Shown here: one piece after another, positions 47,111 to 58,349 of the stretch
Position numbering within the stretch: position 1 is the first letter of the stretch
Layout: every line of letters starts with the position of its first letter
Assembly: GCA_029891345.1 (NCBI GenBank)
Contig: CM057009.1
Span: 302,537,466-302,601,465, forward strand
DNA length: 64,000 bases
Direction: 5' to 3'
Source of the DNA: Dryococelus australis
Lineage: Eukaryota; Arthropoda; Insecta; Phasmatodea; Phasmatidae
Position numbers and translations under genes: made by a program
Notes under the pieces: model-generated
What the model was told of the DNA's origin: nothing
Database searches by the model: none
What the model saw: the letters and a program-made list of their open reading frames with translations, nothing else

Positions 47111-47112
47111 TG

Positions 47113-47903
47113 CCTGACACACGACTTTGTCGAAACCTTTCCCAGATGTAAGGTGCTTCTCTTCGAATATCATGACATGTTCCAGGCCAACTTTGTGGAA
47201 ATTATTCCTTATTCCAGTGTAAATAAGGGCTTCTACTACATCCTGATGATTATCAACTGTTACTCCAAGTATGATTGGGCCGTCCCTGTGGGCCGGAAGT
47301 ATGGTGCTGATGTTGCGGCTACAATGAAATTGGTTTTGGACAAGATGGTCGCACCTAAGAATGTCCAGATGTACAGTGGGAAGGAATTCTATAACCCTGT
47401 GTTCCATATGCTTATGGAGGCGAATAAGATTCATCACTACTCTACATTCAGCGATCTCAAGGCTTCGATCGTCGAACTTTTCAACAGGATGCTTAAGGGT
47501 CTGATATGGAAGGCATTCTCAACAAAGGTAGTTACCAGTAATTGAATCTGCTTCCTCGACTCCTTACTGAGTACAATACACACAAGCATAGGACGACTGG
47601 TCTTCGTCTGTCTGAAGTTACTGCTCCCAACACCACTTTTCTACTGCACACTGTCTATAGACACTCCAAGACATTGAACCTATGCTGGCCAAGGTCAAAG
47701 GTGAGCGAATTCGTCTTTCTCCAGGAGCAAAGGTGTCTTTGATTAGTCTTACTATCCGACCTGGAGTGCCGAGGCGTTCTGCTTCGCCAATGTTAGAGAC
47801 ATTGCCTCACACAACTATAAACTCGTCGAAATGGCTGGCCAAAGAATCAGCTGTTCTTTCAACTACGAAATTTACATCACGAAAGATCCCCATGACTATT
47901 TAG
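47113..47903 (+). pseudogene. Retroviral-type integrase (Maverick), catalytic acids lost
   Basis: This would insert the element and generate the 6-bp duplication. The rve core reads FQANFVEIIPY (first catalytic Asp replaced by Asn, 47189-47191), NKGFYYILMIINCYSKYDWA, then MYSGKEFYN (second Asp replaced by Tyr, 47372-47374) and SIVELFNRMLKG (Glu kept, 47474-47476). A stop and frame change follow at about 47543, after which LLPRLLTEYNTHKHRTTG continues. The C terminus has an SH3/chromo-like KVKGERIRLSPGAKV stretch (about 47690). The N-terminal zinc-binding part is not readable. Two of three active-site acids are gone. Confidence 0.92.
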
Positions 47904-48091
47904 TGTAGCATATGGTCTGTAGACGTGGCGACCAGGTCCTCTAACAATGGGTGCCCAGATTGTTGTTTACAATTTTGTAATGTCTGCACTGCTTCTTGCT
48001 GAAGTATTCTTTTGAATAAATACCTTTGCTTTTAACTGTGTATGTCAATCATTTGTTACCTCTGAGTGTACTCCTGTATATTCTGCAATGC

Positions 48092-48093
<2 letters not shown>

Positions 48094-48153
<60 letters not shown>
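48094..48153 (+). repeat. (GA)30 microsatellite
   Basis: About 30 uninterrupted GA units between the integrase and the right terminal repeat. No equivalent exists at the left end. Confidence 0.97.
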
Positions 48154-48155
<2 letters not shown>

Positions 48156-48310
48156 GGTCTGGTGTGTGGGAACCATGTTTTTGTGACCCCCTTCCTGCCT
48201 ACCCTTATTGTTAATCTGATCAGGCAGAGATATACATCTTGTGTCTCCCTGGTGGTCGGCTTGGGGCTGCAACGTGTGTGGGCCCAAGATGGAATTTTTC
48301 CTTTCTCTGT

Positions 48311-48578
48311 TTATTAGTATTCTGTTCCAGCAGGGCTACATATTATGATCTCGACCCCTGCCTAAGGGCTGGCTGGGTGGGTCATTATTATTCTGGTCAG
48401 GATTTATTGCATGTGGCCATTATGGCACTGGAATTTGTCTCTCCTTATTAGTATTCCTTTCGGGTGGGGCTACATATCACATTCTCAACCACCCGCCTAG
48501 GCTGGATGGGTCACTATTATTTTGATCGGGTTGCATTGTGTGTGGCCAAAATGACCACTGTTCCCATACTGGTGGCGA
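48311..48578 (+). repeat. Two ~134-bp tandem units near Maverick right end
   Basis: Units starting TTATTAGTATTC at 48311 and 48445 share a GGGCTACATAT block, a CCGCCTA-type block and a GGGTCA(T/C)TATTATT block. They end in GTGTGGCCAAAATG-type sequence at the edge of the inverted repeat. Confidence 0.8.
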
Positions 48579-49383
48579 GGCTTTGTCATGGGAACCCTCT
48601 GGTGGTGGTCGAGGGAGCATTGGTAAGTCTGGGCGCAATTTTGGTGGTCAGTTGCTGGTGGCATTTGTTTTGGCATGTAATTGTATTAGTAGTTTTAGTA
48701 TTCGAAATTGTGAAGTTCCATCACTGCTGGCTACCGATATGGCTACCAGTGGCATAGTGTGTAGAATTTATAATTTCTAATAGACCGCTGGAGGATGCAG
48801 TGTACTCGAACGTTCGAGAGAGATGTTTGTGGCCACCGTAGGCACTACTGGCTGCCAAAATGGCCATCATGGTCTTATGTGCTAATTGTAGTAGTAACAG
48901 TCACTGCTGGCTACCAAAATGGCCACAGACGACATAGTGTGTAGAATTTATTTGGCAACGACATATCACTATATGTGGCAGTGTATGTAAATGTACGCGA
49001 TCGTTCGAGATGTTTCTCGTCGCCAAAATGGCCACCAGCTCTACTGGATGCCACACTGGTCGTCGTGGGGTTAATCTAAATTGTAACTGGATCCAGATGG
49101 CCACCGTGGTTGTATGTACTAATTGTGATAATCAATTCAGTCTAAAATCGATAAAATTTTCCTTGCTGTCAAAATGGCTGACGTCAGTTAATCGCAAATG
49201 CAGAACTTATGTTACTGGCTGCCAAAATGGCCCGCTGGCATCATAGGAAACATTCTAGATTTTTCCATGTAACAAGAGAAACACTCCGGAATATTTCTGT
49301 AAAAGGTCCTTAAATCTCTGGAGCTAGTCCGCCAGTTTACAGTCTGACGCCTGTTGAGTCAGAATGACCTTTTTTTAACTGCT
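48530..49383 (-). repeat. Maverick right terminal inverted repeat
   Basis: Reverse complement of the left repeat, with two of the roughly 183-bp units (cores near 48810 and 48997 with TCGAACGTTCGAG-type palindromes). The left side has three, so repeat number differs between ends. Confidence 0.88.
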
Positions 49384-49389
49384 GCTAAT
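49384..49389 (+). repeat. Target site duplication GCTAAT, right
   Basis: Identical to 27457-27462; it marks the other side of the Maverick insertion. Confidence 0.92.
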
Positions 49390-51090
49390 GACAGCACCTG
49401 CATAGAGGTTGTGTATAAACCTATGCCATATTAGTCAATGGAATGTTAACTAGCACACATAAATGAAAAAAGGTAAAACGACAAGGAGAGGTCAAGTAAC
49501 TGCAAGAAATTGAATTTATTTCTTTACCTCATTATTTAGCACTTTGAAAAATATCCTTTGTTATTGTCATTACTCACATGAACCTGCATTCATTAGTGTG
49601 CGACAAAGTAAGTGATTTATTAGACACTTAATTTCAGTTCCATTATATTGTAGTACTGGCATATTTCCCCTCCACATACTAACTAAAACCTTAATATTAT
49701 AGACCAGTTCATATGCTCCTATTGGTTTGTCCTGACAAGGCCAGTTAATGTCCTAACACCTATGAGGACATAGGACGATAAGATGTAAATCTATGAAAGA
49801 CAGTTAAAAATTGACTGCCGACATGGGAAACAATCGAATTAACGACAAATAAGTGATCTGGAGTTGTGGGATTCAATTTAACTCAGTATAATTCGCTGTT
49901 AAAAGCACTAATATTCAGTCATCCTGATAAAAATATAAGCTGCAACCGATTTTCAGCGGAGACATTTTTGTTAGATTCTCCAACTTGGAGACATTTTGAA
50001 TGGTGCAGTTTTAGAGCATACCTCATGGTAGCCTTACAATCCGTGGCATTCTTTCGGCGCCGAGTCGTTGACCTTGAATGAGTAGCTATCATTTCAGCGA
50101 CAGCAGCTCTCAGCTCTTCCAAAACTTCTGGGGTCAAATCGAAGTCAGCAGATGGACGATCGCTCATTGTGCTGTTCGTTTATCTACTGTCTTCTTGGTC
50201 AGCTGAAACACAGCAGCAATAGATATTTGTATTATAAGCTTTCATACATTTTACAGTAAGATATGCAATTCAAACTCAAAAACTAAAAAAGAGAAATGCT
50301 AAATAGGGCCTGCAGCGTTGGCACAAAAACGAAATTTTCCAGATTTCTGTGGTAAAGTTTGTTTGGAAGTATTTACTTTAGTATCTCTGAGTAGTAGTGT
50401 TATAATGAACTCTTAACTCAATATGATTTATGCTAAGTGCTATTGTCAAGGGTAATGGAGAGAATGGATGCTGAACTTGGAAGGAGGGTAGCATTAGCAT
50501 TGCATGAGGCCATGATCTTGAGCACAATCACTAAATAAATTTTCACAAATTTCGCCAAAATTTTTCTTTTAAGCTAAGTATTAGATCTGACTCAAAATTT
50601 ATACTAATTTTCTTTAATAATGCAAAGTTACTTGAACACAGTGCAATTATTATACCATAGATAATTATTTGCTTGTATTTGTTTGCATACAAGTAGTATA
50701 TTTATGCGGACTCTGGCCCACTTTGTTAATTTTAACTAAATATGAAGAAAATAAATTTACTCTTGATGAATTTAACAAAATATCAAGACAATAAATTTAT
50801 ACTTGATAAAAGAAAATTAATCATATTTTAACAAAATATTAATTGGTAAAGACATCAACAAGTCGATCAAAATACACCTGATATCGTTAAACATCAACAA
50901 AAAATCTCACAATTTCATCATTCATAAAATCATATAACTTATTAACACCAAAGATATATTTTTTACAATGGGTTTTGGACCTTATCAACAAAAATTAACA
51001 AAAATCATCAAATATCAGCAACTATTAATGAAAATCAACAAATAGCATCAAATACAAATAAAATATATACAGTTAATTAATTCACAAAAC
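49390..51090. other. Interval between Maverick and palindrome P2
   Basis: AT-rich. The only frame of note is on the minus strand at 50167-49919: ATG, MSDRPSADFDLTPEVLEELR, an acidic helical start then a basic RRRKN stretch, 82 codons. It could be an exon or a retroelement fragment. There is no family match, and no splice sites were established. From about 50880 the sequence becomes rich in ATCAACAAA repeats. Confidence 0.4.
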
Positions 51091-54000
51091 TATATCAGTA
51101 GTTATAAAAAGTTCCTCTTGGGCAAATGGCTCCTGGCACCATATTCTGGACTACTCTCCTACGATGATGTCAAAGGTAATCAGAAACCGAATAAAATTGC
51201 AAAAATTCAAAACTTGTATTCTAAAATTAGAGGAACATAATTATTATAACATCACCTCACCTTCCGCTCCTGCTTACTCTAAAACACAACCAACTTCTCC
51301 ACTTCTCACCACTGCCATTACAATCATAAAAATCGAAAAAAATTGCAATTTTTTTTATTTATTTAAAAAATGAAGGACTCCACCTTCCTCCCTTGCTCAC
51401 CCCTCCACCCTAACTAACACTCTTGCCCCTCAACACCACCCTCCCAATCATTAAAATACAAAAAAAAAACGAAATATTGAAAAAAATTATGTCAGGGAAC
51501 ATAACATTACCCTTCCACCTTCCCCCTCCCTAGGGCGACCATAACACTCTGACCAACAGCCTTAACCAACCCACATCCACATCATAAAAATCGAGAAAAA
51601 TCCCAAAAATGTCAAAAATAATTCTAAATGTGGACGAAAATATTACATTGATGACATGACCACCAAGTTGGTTGCTGGCTACCCCTTGACAAGGAGCTCA
51701 ATAACCTTGAACTTGAAGGATCGAGAAAAAATGTAAACCATAAAAAGATATTCATATAAATTTAGGAACATATGCATTACAGATTACAACACCCATAATG
51801 GATGCCTATTAACCTTGACTGTAACCTCAATGACCTTACATATCGAGAGAAAAAAATTAGAAATCGGCAAACATATTAGGTTACTGACTCAAACCCACAT
51901 GATGAATTTTGATGATGAATGTTGTTAACCTTAACCTTGACTTCACAGACCTTGAAATCGAATAATCGGAAAAATCTCTTAAAAAATCTAAAAAACTAAC
52001 AAATATAGAATAAATTACATACCTAATGCAAAAAAAAAAAAACAAATTTGGTTGTGTCACATTAAGGGTTCGAATCATATAAATATGGCAGAGCACAGCT
52101 ATTCCCTAATATGACAGTCAGAAGTCGAGTGAACCTCAAACTCCATATTTCATTTGTTACATAGCCGACTAATATTCTGGCACCTAAAGCAAATTATTGA
52201 ATTTACATCATAGCAAACATAACCCCACACCTACCCATGCATATGACCCCATCACACCTCTTGTAACTGAGATTCCCTTGCCATACACTCGCAATAGCAT
52301 AACACAGTTAACTTCCACACATGCCACCAACTCACCGCCCTACACTACCCCCTCCCATTAACTCATCAAAGTTCATCCCTCTCGCCATCAACCCTCACAA
52401 TCAATGAACCACAGGACTCTCCACTGCCAACCTCCTCTGGGCCCTTCACTGACCAAACCTCAAATGACTCTTGAATAGACTGACTCCCTCCAAGACTAAT
52501 TCCAACCAATATTATCTCTACCCAACTCTAACTCATCAAGTATTAACTCTGCTCAAGAACAACTTTACCTAAGATATATTCTGTGCAAGATAACTCCACC
52601 CAAGTTTGAGTCTGCCCAACACTAACTCACCCAAAATTGACCTAAGACTAACTCCACCCAAGAGAGACTCTAACACCAACTTCACTCAATATTGACTCTA
52701 AATATCTCTAATTACATCCAAGATTGATTCTACCCAAAATTAACTCCACCTAAGATTGATTCCACCCAAGAATAACCTCGCACAAGATTCACTCCACCCA
52801 AGACTGACTCCACACAAGACTAATGACACACCACTTTGCTTAAAACTAACTCTGTCCAGACCAAGTCCACACAAGACTCACTCCACCCAATACTTACTCC
52901 ATCCAAGACTAACTCCACCTAAACCTAACTCCACCAAGACAAATTTCACCCAAGACTGGCACCTGACAAGACTGACTAAGTCCAAGAATGGCTTCTGCTG
53001 AGAACAGTTCCTACAAAAGTGGCTGGACAAACGAACAAGGCCATATCAATTGATAAATAGTCAAACATAACTCGAAAAAGCAACCTCAAAATAAAACCTC
53101 GAAATGAAACCTTGAAAATTAAACTTGAAAATTAGACCTCGAAATGGAACCTAAAAAATGGACGTCAAAAACAAACTTCGGGAAGTAACTTGTGTACCCA
53201 AAGCCGTATTTATACAGTTGCTACTGGAATACAAATCGCTGTATTACTCAAAGTGAAATACTTTGAGCGATGGGACTGTATTTTTTGTCTCAAATAATCT
53301 CATCTAAAAGGACTGATTTCTAACAAATGTTCGAGACATGATACAATGTGTATGGGCCCCTACCCTTTTTTAATCTATTTTCTTCTGCTTGTTTTATATA
53401 CTATCTAGAATGAAGAGGAGGAAGAAGAGAATGTGAAGAAGGTGGATGAGGAGGTGGTGGATAAGGAGGTGGTGGAGGAGAAGGTGGAGGAAGATGAGAA
53501 GGTGGTTGAGAATGAATGATGAGGAGGTAGGAAAAACCTCAGGAGATTTGTTATAAAAATTATGGACTGCGAGCCAAACCCCTTTACACTGCAAAGTCTG
53601 GGTAAAAGGTCCTAAAATATGCTCGACGAAAGGTCATAAAACATGCTTGACTAAGGAATGAGAAATTACATTAAGTGAAGGGACAGATGACAAACCAAAG
53701 GATTGATCGAAGGATTGATAGAGGGATTGTGTTTGATCGAAGGATCACTGACGATTCGTGAAGATTTGTGAGTATAATTGGTGAGGATTAGTAAGGATAG
53801 GTGAGGATTACAAAACATTGTAAAAGATCGGGATTGATCTATGATTGATGTCTGAGAATAACATGAATGATAAGACTAACTGATTATCATAATTGTGGTA
53901 CTTGCAGTACATGCGGTGCTGATTGCAGAGCAGGCGGAGCAATTGTGAAGCGATTCCCGAGTGTACAGTTCTGATTGCAGATCAGGCAGAGCAATAGCAG

Positions 54001-54555
54001 AGTGATTGTAGAGCTATTGCTGAGCAAATTATGTTGATTGTGGAGCAAACAGAGCAATTACAGAGTGATTGTGGATCGATTGTAAAGTGTATGTTGTTGT
54101 TTGTAGAGCAGGTGGAGTAATTATGGAATGAATGTGGAATGGTTGTAGAGAGTACCATGCTGATTGCAGAGAAGGCCGAGCAATTGCAGAGTATGTGTAG
54201 AGCAACTGCGATGCTAATTGTTGTGCTAATCATAGTTCTTGCAGTGCATGAGGTGCTAATTATGGCGTATGCAGGCTAATTGTTTTAAGTGTGGTGCTAA
54301 TTGTGGTGAATGCAGTGCTAATAGCTATGCATGTGGTGCTAACAGCAGTGCACGCAGTGCTAACTGTTCTTAATGTGGTGCTTACATTGTGTACGGTGCT
54401 TATGGTGACCTTTCCTACAGATGGTCCACTCTCTTTGCCGAGCATTTCGAATATCGACATATTGTATGATGTCATACAAATCCTATATACCCTTGTCTAC
54501 CATGAGAAGTGATCACAGATAACATGCCCCTATACATGAAGAGGGACAGTTCCCC
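51091..54555 (+). repeat. P2 left arm
   Basis: About 3.5 kb. From outside inward: segments with TCGAGAAAAA and GTTAACCTTGAC motifs (51550-51970); the 22-25 bp ACTCCACCCAAGACT repeat (52440-53010); AACCTCGAAATG repeats; purine-rich GAGGTGG repeats; GATTGATCGAAGG repeats; and GATTGCAGAGCAGGCGGAGC repeats up to 54300. Confidence 0.85.
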
Positions 54556-54927
54556 AATAAAGGAAGAATTTTTATGCCACAAAAACATGAGGTACCATCT
54601 TTCGCTCTGAAGAAGGTGTAGGCTTCACCTTCATCTTCAACCATGAGGCCTCATTTTTGAGCAGTATAAGCTATTCGTGGTAAAGTGAGGACTTTTGAAA
54701 GCCCTCTTGTCTGAAATAATAGTCTATTAGTATTTTTTTTTATTTTAGCCTTAGACGTTAACTTCCGAGTTTGGTGGAATATACATGATGTGTTTATTAC
54801 TTACATGGGAATATTTATTTAAAAAGGTTATTAAAGGATAATTTAGGTTAGCAGGAAAACGTAACTAGGGCGCCAAAAGTGCTCACTTTACCGTGAACAG
54901 CCTATATGAATATTACACCTATATCAG
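54556..54927. other. P2 loop, containing a MITE
   Basis: The non-mirrored centre, 372 bp. Of this, 242 bp is MITE family A copy 3. The remaining part near 54600-54655 has a small inverted repeat (GGCTTCACCTTCATCTTCAA against a neighbouring ATGAGGCCTCAT palindrome). Confidence 0.75.
54665..54906. mobile_element. MITE family A, copy 3 (in the P2 loop)
   Basis: Both ends carry the family repeat: GTAAAGTGAGGACTTTTG at the left (54678-54697) and CAAAAGTGCTCACTTTACCG at the right (54874-54893), ending CCTATA at 54906, with TATA at each border. The interior is shorter (242 bp) and diverged from copies 1 and 2. Confidence 0.87.
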
Positions 54928-57900
54928 GCAACAGTCTCTCATCACATTAAAGGGCATATTTTGGGATCTTTTCTCATGGCCGAACAGGAAATGTGGGATT
55001 CACATGACATCATGCAAGATGTCGATGGTATAATGCTCGTCGACAAGATATTCAACTGTAAGAATAATCCACTGCAAGCACCACACACACCACAAGCATC
55101 GCATGCACAAAAGTTAGCACTGCATGCATCACAATTAGCACCACATACATCACTATTAGTACCATATGCACCACTATTAGCACCACATGTACCACTATTA
55201 GCACCACATGCAACACATACAGCACCACACATGCTGCAATTAGCAGTGCATACACCACAGTTAGCACCTCACACACAAGCACAGCAATTAACAATGCCAT
55301 TAGCACAATAAACTGCTCTGCCATTGCTCAATTGCTCCGCCTGTTCTGCAATAAGCACTATATGCTCCACAATTGCTACAAAATTGCTCGGCGATTGTTC
55401 TGCAATCAGAAAAATGTGCTCTGCCATCGCCCCACAATCACTCCTCAATTGCTCCATCTGCTCTGCAATCAGCAATATATACTCCGCAATTGGGCCTTCA
55501 ATCACTCTGCTATTGCTTAATCTGCTCTACAACCAGCACTAAATGGTCTGCAATTGCTCCACAATCACTCCACAATTGCTCTGCCTGCTCCACAATCAGC
55601 TCCTCATGGCCCACAAGCGCCACAATTAGCACCAGATGTGGCAGCCTGGTGATAATCAAGCAGTCCTATATTTTGTATTGTTCTCAGACATCCATGCTTA
55701 GATCAATCCCAATCCAATCCTTCGCAATCCTATACTATTCTCGCCAATCCTCAGCATTCCTTCGATCATTCCCAATCCCTCAATTTATTGTTTGATAAAT
55801 CCTTTGGTTTGTTATCTGTCCCTTAATTTAATGCGAAATCTGTTCCCTTAGCCGAGCATATTCTAGAATGTTCCAGCCAGTCTTTCCCATGCAAAGGGTT
55901 CTGGTTCATGGGATGTGCATTTGAGATCCAATCCCCTGAAACAGGCCCTCCTCCGCCTCCTCCTGCACATTTTTCTCCTCCTCACCATCAGCTTCCTTCA
56001 CCATCTTCTGCTCCTCATCCAATGTGTGATATAAAACAAGCAGAATAAAATAGTTTAAATATTGGTAGGGGCCCACGAGCATTGCATGCCTCGAACACTG
56101 GTTAAAAATCATAGTGCTTTTAGATTACATTATTTCAGAAAATAATTATAGTCTCATTGATCAAAGTACAACTCTTTGAGTAAGATGGTTATTTGTGTAA
56201 TGGTAGCAACTGTATGAAAATTGTTCTGTGTATAAAATGATCTTTTTGAGGTTTCTTTTTGAGGTTTATTTTTAAGGTTTCATTTTGAAGTTTCATTTTC
56301 AGGTTTCATTCAGAGATTTCGTTTTCGAGATATGATTGACTACTGGCCAGTTGGTTTGGCCTTGTTGGTTGGTCTAGCTAGTTTTGTAGGAACTGGTCTT
56401 GGCAGGAGCCAGTCTTGGGTTCAGTCAGTCTAGTCAAGAACCAGTTTGGGTGGAATTAGTGTCTTGGGTTGAGTTAATGTTGTATGGTGTGAGTCTTCAG
56501 AAAACTTGGCCTTGGGTGGAGTTAGACTTGAGTGAAGTCAGTTTTGTGTGGCATTTTCTTAGGAGGAATAAACCTTGGGTGGGGTATTAGGTGGAGTCAA
56601 TCTTTGGTGGAGTTAATGTTGAATAGAGTCAATATTTTAGCTATTTCCTGCCTTCTTTAACACAATCGAACACTTAATCTCACAAACATCCATTTTTTTT
56701 CATTGGATGTGTACTTTATTCTATATTTGTTATTGTTTATTATTTTTTGTTACTTTTTCGATTTTTTGTGTTCAAGGTCATTGGGGTCAAGGTTAAGGTT
56801 AGCAACATTCAACATTGGGATCGGAATCAATAACATATAATGTTCGTCCATTTTTATGAATTTATTCGATTTTTACAATTTTTTGGTTTGAAAGTGGCTG
56901 GGGCGACAGGCAAAGATACCGGAATCCAACATGGGTGTCGTAGTCAGTACTGTAAAATGTTCCTAAATTTCTACACATTTATTTCGATGTTTTACATATT
57001 TCTCTCGATTTTTAAGTTCAAAGTTATTAGGGTCCATTCCATTGTGTCACCATCAACCAATATGTAAGTCAAGCATCAATGTAATATTTTTCTCGATTTT
57101 CAAAATAATTTTTCGAATTTTTGGGATTTTTCTCGAATTTATTATGATTGAGAGGTGGGTTAGTGAGGGCAAAGGGTGTTGGTTAGGATGTTGAGATCGA
57201 GTGAGGGAAGGGTGAGATAATGTTATATGTTCCCTGATTAAAATTTTTCTTCGATTTTTTTGCATTTTTTTAAATTTTACATTATTGGGAGGGTAGTTTT
57301 GACAGGTGGTGGTGCTGGCTAAGGTTGTGGGAAGAGCAGGAAGGGAGGGTGGGGAATGTTGTATGAGCATCGATTTTTAAATTTAAAAAGAACTTTGCGA
57401 TTTTTTTTTGTGTTTGAGAAGATGAAGGTGAGGTGTGTGTGTGTGTGTGTGTCGGTTTTTTTGGATGGGTGAGCAGGAGAGAAGGGTGTGGAAACGATAT
57501 ATGTTTCTCGATTTTTCAAATAAATTATTCGATTTTTGCGATTTTTCACTTTTTTTTTATGACTATCGGTTTGAGATAGGTGTGAGGGTCATAGTTTATG
57601 GTGAGCAAGAGGACTGTTAGGTTAACCTTTTACGTTCCTCTATTTTTAGATATTTTCTTAATTGTTATTATTAGGCAGGTGTTGTGAAAGGGGGGTGCAG
57701 TTAGCGTGTTAGGGTAAGAGAGTAATAGGACAAAGTAATATATGTTTATCTAATTTTAAATATTTTAGATTTCTTAGCATTATTTATTATTTGGGGATGC
57801 GGTTGAGGCGTGGTGGTGTTTTTTAAAGTTATATGGTGAGCGGGTGTAGGGTGGAATACATTATATGTTCCTCAGTTGTTAATTTTTTTCGATTTTTGCA

Positions 57901-58135
57901 AATTTTTAAATTTTTTTGTCATTTCTTGGTTTTCAAATTTAAGGTCACCAGGGCCATGGTCAAGGTAATGGAGCAAGGTTAAGGTGACTGACATCAGAGA
58001 TGGGGGTCGGGTGGTATCACAACCTGGCAGCCGCCGAACGCAACCTTCACATTTGATGTTATTGCAGGAGATATCCAAAACCCGACAGCAGGAGCCATTG
58101 TCCTTAGAGGTACTTTTTATAACTACTTATAAAGA
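54928..58135 (-). repeat. P2 right arm
   Basis: Reverse complement of the left arm. Some tandem arrays differ in length from their partners: the ACTCCACCC-type array is about 250 bp here against about 570 bp on the left, and the GCACCACATGC-type array near the centre is longer here (55080-55300). A (GT)10 run lies at 57433-57452. Confidence 0.85.
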
Positions 58136-58349
58136 TTATTTACACAACAAATAAAGTAATATTCAAAATATTATTCCTTCTAAAGAATCGGAAATAAATT
58201 ACTGTAATAGAATCAGATAATAATACATAATATACATAAAATATAATAATTCACGAGAACTCTATTATTTGCATAAGTGTTTCATTTATTGTTCCTTGTA
58301 AACCTTTATATGTAAAGTGAATAAACACTTCACTTAACTTTTTATAGCA

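Larger units (their letters stand above)
27463..49383. mobile_element. Maverick/Polinton virus-like transposon, full length but decayed (21.9 kb)
   Basis: It starts AGTAGT, and the minus strand of its right end starts AGCAGT. A perfect 6-bp duplication GCTAAT flanks it. The gene set is diagnostic: protein-primed DNA polymerase B, double jelly-roll capsid, penton, adenovirus-type protease, packaging ATPase and retroviral-type integrase. Order from the left: polymerase to phospholipase-like gene on the minus strand (29.1-43.9 kb), then ATPase to integrase on the plus strand (44.0-47.9 kb). Divergent transcription would start near 43.9-44.0 kb. Inside are a MITE (35656-36020), degenerate tandem repeats (33750-34545) and a (GA)n run. 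Every recognisable gene has stops, frameshifts or lost catalytic residues, so this copy cannot act alone. Confidence 0.96.
51091..58135. repeat. Giant imperfect palindrome P2 (7.0 kb)
   Basis: Left half mirrored in right half. Landmarks: AGTAGTTATAAAAAGT at 51097 with its complement ending at 58130; ATGGCTCCTG at 51128 with complement near 58090; 52440-53000 (ACTCCACCCAAGACTGACTC repeats) against 56390-56640; 53080-53190 against 56230-56330; 53400-53480 (GAGGTGGTGG-type) against 55935-56030; 53690-53850 against 55665-55800; 53930-54300 against 55080-55640; 54420-54550 against 54930-55065. By eye the arms are about 75-80 percent identical. Both arms consist largely of short degenerate tandem repeats; no gene recognised. 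Confidence 0.9.

Noticed and set aside
54961-55311. 116-codon frame with Ala/His/Pro/Leu repeats
   Set aside because: It is produced by the GCACCACATGC-type minisatellite of the P2 right arm, and its mirror in the left arm is not open in the same way.
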